Below are positions 20,155 to 29,382 of a DNA stretch of 64,000 nt, in pieces. Made by a program: the position numbers and the translations under genes. The stretch's first letter is position 1; every line of letters begins with the position of its first letter. The notes beneath the pieces are model-generated. The model had not been told where the DNA came from and did no database searches. It saw nothing but the letters and a program-made list of their open reading frames with translations. Source of the stretch: Neoscytalidium dimidiatum (Eukaryota > Ascomycota > Dothideomycetes > Botryosphaeriales > Botryosphaeriaceae). The DNA is taken from positions 2,046,001-2,110,000 of the forward strand of contig CM074696.1 of NCBI GenBank assembly GCA_037367355.1. The letters are read 5' to 3'.

Positions 20155-22125
20155 ATGGCCGCCGAAGAAACAGCCCGAAGCCCCGAATGCCTCAACCCTG
20201 AGATGGCGGATATTTCTCAACCTAGTATCCGACCCTTGCCAGACCCTCGAAGCCTCGCATATCTCAGCCTTGCGGCCGTTAAACTTCCTACGGATCATTT
20301 GAAATCTCAACCAGATCCCGGAGATCAATTTTTCCCCTTTTCATACAACGAACTCGACGCTCCGATGCACCAGATCAGGCTCGTCACTATCCGTCCAGGC
20401 CACTGGCTGGACGACATCGACTGCTCTCTCAATACGGTCTTTCTCGGAATCAAACCAGCCTATAAAGCCCTTTCATACGTTTGGGGAGCAAAGGAGAAAG
20501 CCAGAGCAATTCGTCTCAACGGCAAGGCATTTGGAGTGTCTGAGAATCTTTGGAAAGCCCTCCGTCGTGTACGGGAAGAGCATGCAGATCTCACCATATG
20601 GATCGATGCTATATGTATAAATCAGGATGACGATGAGGAAAAATCACTCCAAGTTGCTCTCATGGGAAGAATCTTCGCAGAATGAGAAGAAGCTCTCCTG
20701 TTTCTGCGTGAGAGCTACGCCTGCGATGGATGGGAGTCAAGAGCGCCACCAACGTCCGAAGCCGCCAAGGCTGCGTTTGAACTTCTCGAAATCTTAAAAT
20801 CGGATAAACATTTCTACGAGCTTCCTTGCTACTCCGAAGATTCGAACGGTCAATTAAGCGCAGTAGGGCAGTTCGAGCATCATTTTAAAGCAGTGGATAT
20901 TTTATCGAAACAAATCTGGTGGACAAGGATATGGACGATCCAGGAGGCTACCCTTCCAGTCAAGGCCACAATAGTGTGGGCATCTGAAAGATACCCAATG
21001 CATTCCCTGATTGAGGCTGTAACATCTTGGTCCAATCACAAACATGGCTGTTGTTTTATCAACTACGTGTCGACGCGATATGGTCGTTCATCTTTACGAA
21101 GCCTTAAAAACGCGGTTAAGCCCTATTACTTGATCCAAAAAAGATTAAAATCTGGTGGATCAAGCTCGCTGTCTCAGTTACGTTATTTTAGCGCGTCCAG
21201 CGCGGCGTCTGACCCCAGGGACTTTTACTTCGCTCTTCTAGGCCTCGTGGATCGTTGGGATGCGAATGAATCTCTGGTGCCAGACTACTCCTTGTCAATC
21301 CAGGAGACTTTCTTGCGCTCAGCCTCAATCATGCTTTCCGATTCGTGGTGGACCTTGCAAGGACGAAGAACTGCATTCAAATCACTCAATCTCCCATCCT
21401 GGCTGCCGGACTGGACGATATCGACATCGACCATTAATATGCGCTATCTAGATTTTCGAGTGAAACATCGACTTTTCGACTCAGCAAGGGATACGAAATG
21501 GGAGTTCCGATTAAGGGATAGCTCAGTCCTTCTCCTGAAGGCTCTGAGAATCGATACTTTGAAAAGGTGTGGCCCGGTATGCGAAGGCGGACATTCCATC
21601 GGGTACGCTCTGCGTCAATGGATGAAGGTAATGTCGATCCAGGAGCTTCCATCTGTGTCACACTTAGATCCGGTTGTAGATTCTTTCTGGAGAACGGCTG
21701 TGCACGATCAGGCCTGGACAGCGACTGGCGAAGTGCGGCGAGCAGTGCCGGCGGACTACAGTGTATTCGCTACAAATCTTCAGACTTTCACAACTCCGTC
21801 GGTAGGACAGTGGTCAGGCTACAAATTTGTAGAACTACTCAATCAGTGCTTTGGAGTAATTAGAAAAAGACTATTCATTACGGAGAGCGAAGCATCGGGG
21901 AGTGGATACCCCGAAGCGGAGCCGGGGGATGAGGTATACGTCCTGTTCGGATGCCCGCTCCCTTTTCTTCTTCGCCGGCGTGAGGAAAAGGTGTCCTTGG
22001 GAGAGACGGAAGGTGAAGTTTCTTCCTTTCAGGTTATCGGAAACTGCTACTTGCACGGGTTCATGGATGGCGAGGCCTTGCAGGGGGACTGGAAGGACAG
22101 GGTTGAGACTATTGCTCTTGTTTAG
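20155..22125 (+). pseudogene. HET-domain (heterokaryon incompatibility) protein with one in-frame TGA
   Basis: One frame spans 657 codons, interrupted only by TGA at 20683-20685 (codon 177). The N-terminal half is a HET domain: YKALSYVWG, then VSENLWKALRRVREEH, LTIWIDAICINQDDDEE and the MGRIFAE segment. After the stop the domain continues with EEALLFLRES, WWTRIWTIQEA and SDPRDFYFALLGLVDRW, the usual HET C-terminal hallmarks (RxWxxQE and DpRDkvyaLLGl). HET proteins trigger cell death when genetically different hyphae fuse. The stop falls inside the domain, where a residue such as Arg (CGA) is plausible. Without readthrough only 176 residues would be made. An intron cannot remove the stop, because no donor precedes it nearby. 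It may be a null allele of a polymorphic incompatibility locus, or a base error. Confidence 0.8.
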
Positions 22126-22362
22126 TTATGATACCACGAGCGTCGAAGCAGGGAGGGTTATTTTCAAATGTTTACAGCTTTGGTTTTCGTCTGTAAGCGA
22201 ACTGTAACAGCTGCTGACCTTTTTATTCTTCAAGCGTGCACTCCCACATTCGTACATCACGTACAAAAAACACCATCTGCAGGCCCAAACACTACAGTCG
22301 AGATTCCAGGAAGACAGACACAACAGCGGCCACCTCCGTCCAACCCACTACCTTTCTCCCCC

Positions 22363-24552
22363 TCAAGCCTTCTCGTCCACCCTCTCCCGATGCTCCACCG
22401 TCTCCTTATCCCCGCCATGCGCGTGCCCGACACTCACCCTCTTCCCCTTCAGCACGTCCTTCTCCTGCACGACCGCGATATGATTGTTCAACAACGGGCT
22501 CGGATCCTCCACGAACAGCGCGCACGCGGTCGTGATGACGCCGAAGGGAATGCTCGCGTAAAAGACCATCCTGAACGCCTTCGCGTACGTGTCCTTGAAG
22601 GCGCGCGCGGTGGCGCTCGCGACGGCGTCGCTCACGCCGCCCGGCACGGCGGCCAGCGCGCCCGGCACGCCGACCGCGTTCTGGATGACGGCGGGGATCA
22701 GGGCGGGCAGGGCGGTCGGGTCGAAGCCGGCGCGGACGGCGGCGTTGGCGATGTTGTCGCCCAGGTCGCTGTTGGTGACGGAGTGCAGGATGGTGCTGAA
22801 GATGGCGTTGCCGATGGAGCCGCCGGCGCTCCTGAAGGTGCCGATCAGGCCGCTCGCGACGCCGAGCTGCTCCTGGGGCACGAAGAGGCCGGCGGTGACG
22901 TAGGCGATGGTGGTGAGCCAGGTGAAGCAGCCCTGGCCGAAGAACTGCAGCACGATCCAGGCGGGCTTGTTGTCCGGGATGACGGCGGCGTAGCTGGCGG
23001 TGAAGACGGTCTGGATGACGAGCGCGACGATGATCTGCTCGCGCACGTGCTTGATGCGGTGGAGCAGCGACGGGATGATCCAGCCGCCGACGACGCCGCC
23101 GAAGCCGTTGGGGATGGCGATCAGGCCGATCTGGGTCGGGTCGTTGGTGAACATGTAGAGCGAGGCTTGCGGGAGCAGCGCCGCCATCGCGTACCAGATG
23201 AAGCCCGAGACGAAGACGATGAGCAGGTGGATGGTGAACTTGCGCATCATGACGAAGAGCGAGCGCGGGAAGAGCGGGTTGGCCGGGATGGTGAAGTCGT
23301 AGATGAAGCAGGCGATGGTGAGGAGGGCGCCGATGGAGATGGTGGAGCCGACGAGGGATTTGGAGTAGGATTGCTTGCCCAGGTAGTTGAGGCCGACGAG
23401 CATGATGGTCAGGCCGGCGGTAAAGAGGAAGAGGCCGATCCAGTCGAGCTCTTTGAACTCGTCCCAGCGTGACTTGTCATAGTCCTTGCGCGGGCGGGAG
23501 GGTGGGAAGTAGAAGATGGCGATGCCGATGGTGCAGAGGGCGGAGTAGATGATGGCGATGTAGTAGCACCAGCGCCAGGTTACTTCTTGGGCGAGCTTGT
23601 TGGCGATTAATACACCCAGGGCACCCCAGGGCACGTTGATGCAGAACTCAGTCCAGCCGAGTCCGATGCCGCTGTTCCTCGCGTGTTAGCCTCGCTGATC
23701 GACGATGATAGAGTTGACCGTGAAACAAGCCTTGAGAGCTTCTCTATTTTGGAGTAAACTTTCAGGGGCGAGAGGTACGTACCGGTACTTGTTGGGCAGA
23801 AGCTCTGAGATGCCGGGATAGGCTACGAAGGCCACGCCTCCGCCGAAGCCGATGATGGTGGATGCTGCAGCGACAGTGGTGGTCTTCTGGGCAGTTGCGC
23901 CAATGATCTGTGCCGCAGGCCAATCAGCCTCGAAAGGCTACCACGACGGAGTAGGAAAAAGAAATGGGGACGGAAAGAGATAGAGAGCCTTGAGCAGCTG
24001 CAGGGTAACCGAGAGCCAAGAGATCTAGACACAATGCTGCGCACATGGGAGGTGCATAATACGCTAGAGGAAGCGAACACAGCCGACTTACCGCACCCAC
24101 TAGAGTGATGACCTGGCCCGACAGAGTCACCCAGCGACGGCCGAAAATGTCGCTCCAACCTCCGGCAATGGAAAAGGACACGGCTGACGCGACGCTCCAT
24201 CCGCCGGCGATCCAGACAATATTCTCCGTGTCGCCCAGCGCCGTGCCAATAGGGTTGAGAATACCGTTCACGAGCACGTAACCGCAAGATACAGGGGCGA
24301 CGAACGACATGCCCAGGAACTGTTTATCAGAGCGAATGGTTAGCCCCACCAGCAAGGCAATCGGTTTTGTTGAGCAATTGGCTGAAAGGGGAAACTCACA
24401 AAGACAGCGATAATGGCGGACATAGACACCTTCTCCTCCTGATCGCTGAGAGAGTCAGAGGGCTGCGCGCCGGGACTAGCCACCACGCCATCGAGGGAGT
24501 CGGCAGGGCCAGTCTTTTCGACCTCTGGGGGTGTTGTGTTTGCGGTCGCCAT
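22363..24552 (-). CDS. TRI12/siderophore-type MFS efflux transporter
   Basis: Four exons, 24552-24400, 24319-24092, 23907-23783 and 23671-22363, join in frame to 604 residues. After an acidic cytosolic N terminus come many membrane helices: GGWSVASAVSFSIAGGWSDI with the MFS loop SDIFGRRWV, FGGGVAFVAYPGISELLPNK, GLGWTEFCINVPWGAL, and WRWCYYIAIIYSALCTIG with the usual acidic-rich loop SRWDEFKELDWIGLFLF. The length and 14-helix layout match the fungal trichothecene efflux/siderophore transporter family (PF06609). It probably sits in the plasma membrane as a drug/proton antiporter; the substrate is unknown. The GC-rich exon 4 is fully open on the opposite strand too, which produces misleading antisense frames. 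No lesion is seen. Confidence 0.9.
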
Positions 24553-26240
24553 GGTGGATTGTTGAAGACCTCGACTCAAACAAAAGAGAAGGGGGGAGAA
24601 GGGAAAAAAGCTGAGGAGGTGTTGCAACAAGCAATTGCGGCGTGGAGAGGGCCGGTCAAGGTTATTTGTAGGTTCGAAAGGTCGGCGGGTATATTTATGT
24701 AGCGGCAGGTTTAGAGTTCACGCTGGTGCCGCACCGCGCCGGGAGGCATTGGCGGGGGCCCTGACAGCACAGCGGCGGCGGCGCTGCGGCAGGCAGGGGA
24801 GAGTGGATAGGGTTAAGTACAACAGAAGTCAGAGCGCGTGGGCTGCAAGGGTCCCGGCGGTGGAGGAAAAGAGAAGCGATCGCGCGGGACGAACGCCTCT
24901 TTTCTGGCAGCTCGCAAGCCAAGTGGGCCACTGCCCCTCCAGCCGTGCCGAAACCTGGGGCCTACCCGGTAGATCGCACACCGCGCGAATCGCTTCCCCA
25001 CTAGCGACCTTCGTCCTGGCCCCGGTGCTGTCGCGGCCAAGTAGCGAAGGAGCACGACTCATCGCATCTGCTGCTGCGCGGCGAGCCCGAGGATCTCGGA
25101 CGCGTGCCCGCACCCAGCCCAGCTTTAGCCGTGCGCTCGGCCGTCGGGCATTTTTGACGCCCCAGCTCAGCGCTACTTATCGACAGACCGCATTCGTTCT
25201 TCGATTGGGGGAGGTCCAGCGACCGAGCGTAGCACAACGTGAGCCCCGGGAACCCTCAGCATCGGGAGTCCGGCAGGAAAGTGAACCGGCGCGGGTTCTA
25301 CCATCGCGCTCTCCGCATTGGCCCGGGCTGGCTCACCCCAAAATTCCCCACGGGGTCAAGCGAAGCTTGTGGTGGCCTGTGGGCCTGTGAACCCGCCTCC
25401 CCCGCACCCACCAGGGCCTCAATCTCGTCTCTGATTTGAAGGCGCACCACGCGCGCAAGCACCGCTATCCCCAAACCCCACAAGCTCAGAAACGACCTGA
25501 GACCATCTTCGGCAGTTGCGAGAGAAGTGCCGCACGGCAGTTGTGATCACAGGCATCCATTGCCGCCGCCGCCCGATTGGCCTCCGCAAAAAAGCCCGTC
25601 GTGGGCCTGTTTGCGGGGAAGGAGCCTGTGCCTATCCCAAACCACTGCCGTCTCGCTCTAGAACCACGGCGATGCTATTGTCGCCGCCTGCATCATACGA
25701 CGCTGGCCTCTTGTTTTTTTTTTTTTTTTTTTTTTGTGATTTTGGCGGGCGCCACGACTGTCTTGAAGCTGAAGCCAAGAGCGTACACTATCTGTCAGCC
25801 GCCGCAACACAGCACATGAAGCCCGCCTTTTTCCAAACCATCCACAAGCATGCAGGGAATTAAGAAGACCGCAGATACTTTGCATTGATGCTTCAACTGT
25901 CTGCTGCATCTCAACCCGGAAACCAGCGGTATACGAATGACTAGCCTGGACCTGGACCGTAAACGAAAGCCAGTCCTACCATCGTGGACGACGGCATCTT
26001 CCTCCTCGACCGCACCTACGCGTACGGCCAGCGCCTCCGGCGTCCAAATCTGCAGACCGATGCGGATGATCGCCCACCTCGACGCCATCGCCCAAGGACT
26101 GCGCCTCCAGCCCTTGACCTGACGCCTGCTTGTACATCCGACGACGTCCGTCTGCAAATCCGACTAAACATCAACGATAGTGTCCTCACCCACACCTCCT
26201 AGTCTCACCGCACTCCTTCCGTACGCACCGGCACAGTCCC
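24553..26240. other. GC-rich gene-free region with a 22-T run
   Basis: About 1.7 kb between the divergent-side promoter of the TRI12-type gene and the 3' end of the Pro-rich gene. It is GC-rich from about 24700 to 25680 and contains a T run of 22 at 25714-25735. Long open frames here have no family resemblance and are best explained by base composition. Confidence 0.4.
25714..25735 (+). repeat. Mononucleotide run T(22)
   Basis: Uninterrupted T tract in an intergenic region; such tracts are length-polymorphic and prone to sequencing error. Confidence 0.9.
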
Positions 26241-28739
26241 TCAATCCCTCTTCACCTTCCGCTCTTCCCGTTCGTCGCACGACGACAGCGACGCCCACTC
26301 CCACTCCAAACCAGAACCATCTCCTCCTTCCTCGTCAGCCGCATACCCATCCCCCCCACCGTCACCGGTACTAGCACCATCCAACAACCCACCACACGCC
26401 TCTCCCTCTCCCTCTCCCAACCCCAGCCTCACCACCCCCTCCACACACTCGTCCATCTGCCTATCCACCAGACCGTCCATCTTCCCGTCCTCCGCCCCGC
26501 CCCCAACATCCCACCTGGCCTCTTCCACCATGACCATATACGCGCCCCGGTCCGCTCCCGTCGCCGCCCCAGACGAAGGCGGAGGCGGAGGCGGAGGAGG
26601 TGGAGGTCCGCGATGCCGACTCCACTGACCATGCGGATCGAGCTTGCACACGCGCGGCGGATAGAAACGCCCCATCCTCGGGCCACGGGGGTGGCTGTTG
26701 GGATGAGGGCGCGGAGGAGGCGCGGCGGCGGCGGCATCGCTGCGGGGAGGCCGCGGTTGTCCAGCGTGATTGCTGCGGTTCTGGGGCGGTGGTGGCAGGG
26801 CAGCGTTGTTCGCTGGGGCGGGGATCCGAGGGAGACGAGGGCCGTTGGTGTTGGCGGTGGTAGTGGTGGTGTCCTCGGGAGACCTCGTCTGCGTGGCGCC
26901 ATTGCTGTCCGGTGACGGGCTCTGCGTCGTGGTCGTGGCCGTCGCGTCGCTTGGCCTGTTGGTGCTCCCTCCCCTCCCAATCGTCGCCGGCAGTATGATC
27001 GGCGCATCCTCATCCGTCTCGCTTGCTTCGACGGAGCGCCGTTGCGCCCGCTCCTCGTGTCTCTCCTCCTCCTCCCGCAGCAGCGACTGCCTACGCCGCA
27101 CCGCCTCCAGCACCACCCGCCGCCCCTCTCCCGTCCTCCTCGCACGCTCCTGCCTGCTCCTCCTTTCCTCCTCCCTCTCCCTGTCCGTCCTTTCATCCTC
27201 CTCTCGCGCGAGCCGCCCGCTCTCCGCACGCCCGAAGCCCCGCCGCCTCCTCCCCTCTTCGCTTTCCACCTCCAGCGCACGGCGGCCATGCTCCTGCCAC
27301 TGATGAATCACACCCTGCCGCTGCTCCTCGCGCGTCAGGCGGCTCCGCGGGCCCATATGGCGCAGGTCCTGCGCTTGCTGCGGGTGTGGGGGCGCCACCG
27401 CAGCCGCTACGTGCGCGTTGTTATGCCAGTACGGCATCCCGTGCGGCTGCGCGTAAGCGATCGGTTGGCTGTGCGGGTGGTATCGGTACTGCGGCGGCTG
27501 TCCGTACTGCTGCGGCGGGCCGTAGTACGGAGGCGGCGCCGTGTACGGACGGTGCTGCGTGGCGGGCTGCTGGTGGTAGGGGTGGTAGTAGTAGTAGTAG
27601 TAGGGCGCGGCCTGGGGATGGAAGCCGGCGTGCGGCGTCGGCGGGTACGGGCTGTAGTACTGACGCTGGACGTAGGGGGGCGGGTTCGGGTTGGAATCGT
27701 GGCCGTGGTGCTGGTAGCCGCGGTGCATCAGCTCCTGGAGCTCCGGGCGGAGGATGCGAGCAGGGCTGGGGCGCCATTGCGATGGGGAGGCAGCTCGAGG
27801 GCTGGAGGGAGTCGCTGGTGTTGGGGACGGTTCTTGAGGCTTGGGTTCCGCGGAGATGGATTCTTCGGGCTGGGCAGGCTGCTCTCGGGAAGATGGTGGG
27901 ATGTACGCTATTAGTTCGCGAAAGGAAGGCAGTTGGAGTTGTGGTTGAGGGTTTGAAAAGACATTAGTACATATATCGTGGGTCTGCGGTTGGGAACCCA
28001 TGCTTGTAGATGGCTCGTTGCTCTGCGGTTGAGAGGTCGCATTTGTAGGTGTCTCGCAACTCTGAGCTTGAGGCCTCGCATTCGCATTTGTAGATGTCCC
28101 ATTACTCTGTTGTTGAGTCTCCGTATCTGTAGGGGCCTCACAGACCTGCACCAGAAATCCCCCATGTGCGGGCGTTCCCTTGCTTTGCTTCTGAGGCATA
28201 TTCCCAGGGCTTTCGGACGCGCCAGAGTCTAATGGGCCATCGTCGCTTCCACCACGCAGAGATGGCTTCTCCTCTGGTGGCTTATCCGCTTCATCCCGAC
28301 TTGTTGGCCTCGAGGACGGCTGTACCAATGGAGACGAAGATGCATCTCTCGACGGAGCATGTGTCGTGGTATTGAATGCTCTTTGGACTCGATCCTGCAG
28401 ATGATGAGACGCGCCTGCCGTCTGAATGTGATTGCTCAACCCCAGGCCACCGATGGGAGTATTCGGACGCGCCTGCGGCGTCCGTGGTGCAGGTGGTGTG
28501 GGTGGCGGGGTAAGCGTTCGAACAGCTAATCTAAAGGCCGAGAGCATATCTATCGGGCTGAGTTCTTCTGGAACAGGTCTGATGGGCGGTCGACTATCTC
28601 CGCTATTAGGTCCAGTTCCAGGACGAGTCCCAGTGTCCTGTATGTTCGGTCGCCGATTGAGCCGCTCAGCTGGCTCTTTGTTCAAAGCAAGCCTGACGGC
28701 ATACAGGCCGAGGCTGTCGTATGTTGGTGAAGGAACCAT
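26241..28739 (-). CDS. Pro/Gln/Tyr-rich low-complexity protein with Arg/Glu coiled-coil-like region
   Basis: The robust part of a larger gene: one frame from MVPSPTYDSLGLYAVRLALN at 28739 to the stop at 26241 (about 832 residues). Order: a short globular-looking start (YAVRLALNKEPAERLNRRP), a Pro/Ser-rich stretch, a degenerate Gln/Thr/Asn tandem repeat (27960-28165), a Tyr/Pro/Gln-rich prion-like part with YYYYYY and PPYYGPPQQYGQPPQYRY, an Arg/Glu-rich segment likely to be helical (EEDERTDREREEERRSRQER), poly-Pro tracts and an acidic Gly-rich tail. The exons before 28739 are unresolved: the minus-strand frame 28792-29016 (FETIDLALNLFYIGYEP) and a stretch near 29110-29210 with a GTGAGT donor look coding and could splice in. 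A donor at about 28799 to acceptor at about 28723 would join in frame. Function unknown; composition suggests a scaffold or RNA/chromatin-associated protein. Confidence 0.6.
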   Translation of the reverse strand: MVPSPTYDSLGLYAVRLALNKEPAERLNRRPNIQDTGTRPGTGPNSGDSRPPIRPVPEELSPIDMLSAFRLAVRTLTPPPTPPAPRTPQARPNTPIGGLGLSNHIQTAGASHHLQDRVQRAFNTTTHAPSRDASSSPLVQPSSRPTSRDEADKPPEEKPSLRGGSDDGPLDSGASESPGNMPQKQSKGTPAHGGFLVQVCEAPTDTETQQQSNGTSTNANARPQAQSCETPTNATSQPQSNEPSTSMGSQPQTHDICTNVFSNPQPQLQLPSFRELIAYIPPSSREQPAQPEESISAEPKPQEPSPTPATPSSPRAASPSQWRPSPARILRPELQELMHRGYQHHGHDSNPNPPPYVQRQYYSPYPPTPHAGFHPQAAPYYYYYYHPYHQQPATQHRPYTAPPPYYGPPQQYGQPPQYRYHPHSQPIAYAQPHGMPYWHNNAHVAAAVAPPHPQQAQDLRHMGPRSRLTREEQRQGVIHQWQEHGRRALEVESEEGRRRRGFGRAESGRLAREEDERTDREREEERRSRQERARRTGEGRRVVLEAVRRRQSLLREEEERHEERAQRRSVEASETDEDAPIILPATIGRGGSTNRPSDATATTTTQSPSPDSNGATQTRSPEDTTTTTANTNGPRLPRIPAPANNAALPPPPQNRSNHAGQPRPPRSDAAAAAPPPRPHPNSHPRGPRMGRFYPPRVCKLDPHGQWSRHRGPPPPPPPPPPSSGAATGADRGAYMVMVEEARWDVGGGAEDGKMDGLVDRQMDECVEGVVRLGLGEGEGEACGGLLDGASTGDGGGDGYAADEEGGDGSGLEWEWASLSSCDEREERKVKRD
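27960..28165 (-). repeat. Degenerate tandem repeat of about 45 bases inside the Pro-rich gene
   Basis: Successive imperfect units read as T/S-C-x-T/A-P/S-T-N/D-x-x-x-Q-P/Q-Q on the coding strand (APTDTETQQQ, SNGTSTNANARPQAQ, CETPTNATSQPQ, NEPSTSMGSQPQ, CTNVFSNPQPQ). The unit is roughly 15 residues and diverged, so the array is old compared with a clean minisatellite. Confidence 0.6.
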
Positions 28740-29382
28740 GGCCCAATGCAGAACGCGCACGTAGGGACGGAACGAAAAAGGATTGCCAGGTCTACGATAT
28801 CCACTGCAGCTGTGGCGTGGTCGGGTGTTCCGTCCGGGTGGAATCCAAGATGACTGTCTGGTGACTGACTGCGGAGAAAGTGCACAGGCCTGGTCCGCCG
28901 TGTTGCATTGCGTCGCTGTTGGTTGGTTCGTAGCCGATATAGAATAGGTTAAGAGCAAGGTCGATCGTTTCGAACTCATTGAAACGTTGATGGAGCTGAA
29001 GAAGATGAGATACCATTCGTAAGTTGTGATGTTCGCTGCTGCAGGGACTACACCCATATAAGGGTAAGTAAATAACCCATGTGGAAGGAATGAAGATCTA
29101 ACTCACAGCGAAAGAAAGTCGTTTCTGGTATGAATGCTTGTGCTGCGTAGCGATATGGTATTGCTGCAGAGATGGTAGTGTCTGGGAGGCAGCCGGATGC
29201 GTGTATTGTCTCGCGGAAACCAGTGTAGTTGTCATGAGGTTTGGTGGCTGCGCTCACCTTCCATATCAGTGGCCACTGGCTTCCCGTTCCATATGCGCGA
29301 GGATTCAACTGCACTTGCGCGCATGAGCTGCACCTTCCTACACCAGTTGATAGACCGCAGAGCATATCCAAGAAGCGTCCGC
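28740..29382 (-). other. Candidate 5' exons/promoter of the Pro-rich gene
   Basis: Between the Pro-rich ORF and the DUF3433 gene. The frame 28792-29016 on the minus strand reads like real protein (MVSHLLQLHQRFNEFETIDL and ALNLFYIGYEPTNSDAMQHG). A GTGAGT donor near 29104 and a GTGAGC donor near 29259 suggest small upstream exons, so the true start of the Pro-rich gene probably lies near 29300. Confidence 0.4.

Noticed and set aside
20683..20685. TGA in the HET gene read as selenocysteine
   Set aside because: No selenoprotein machinery is expected in this fungal group and no recoding hairpin is visible; HET domains do not use selenocysteine.
22168..23472. 434-residue Asp/Gly/Val-rich plus-strand frame
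   Set aside because: It is the antisense of the GC-rich exon of the TRI12-type transporter, whose helices and splice sites are clear.
24635..25390. 251-residue open frame on the plus strand
   Set aside because: Arg/Ala-rich composition follows GC content; no domain, signal or splice structure, and overlapping frames on both strands are equally open.
27023..27967. 314-residue plus-strand frame
   Set aside because: Antisense of the Pro/Arg-rich minus-strand protein; shows only compositional bias.
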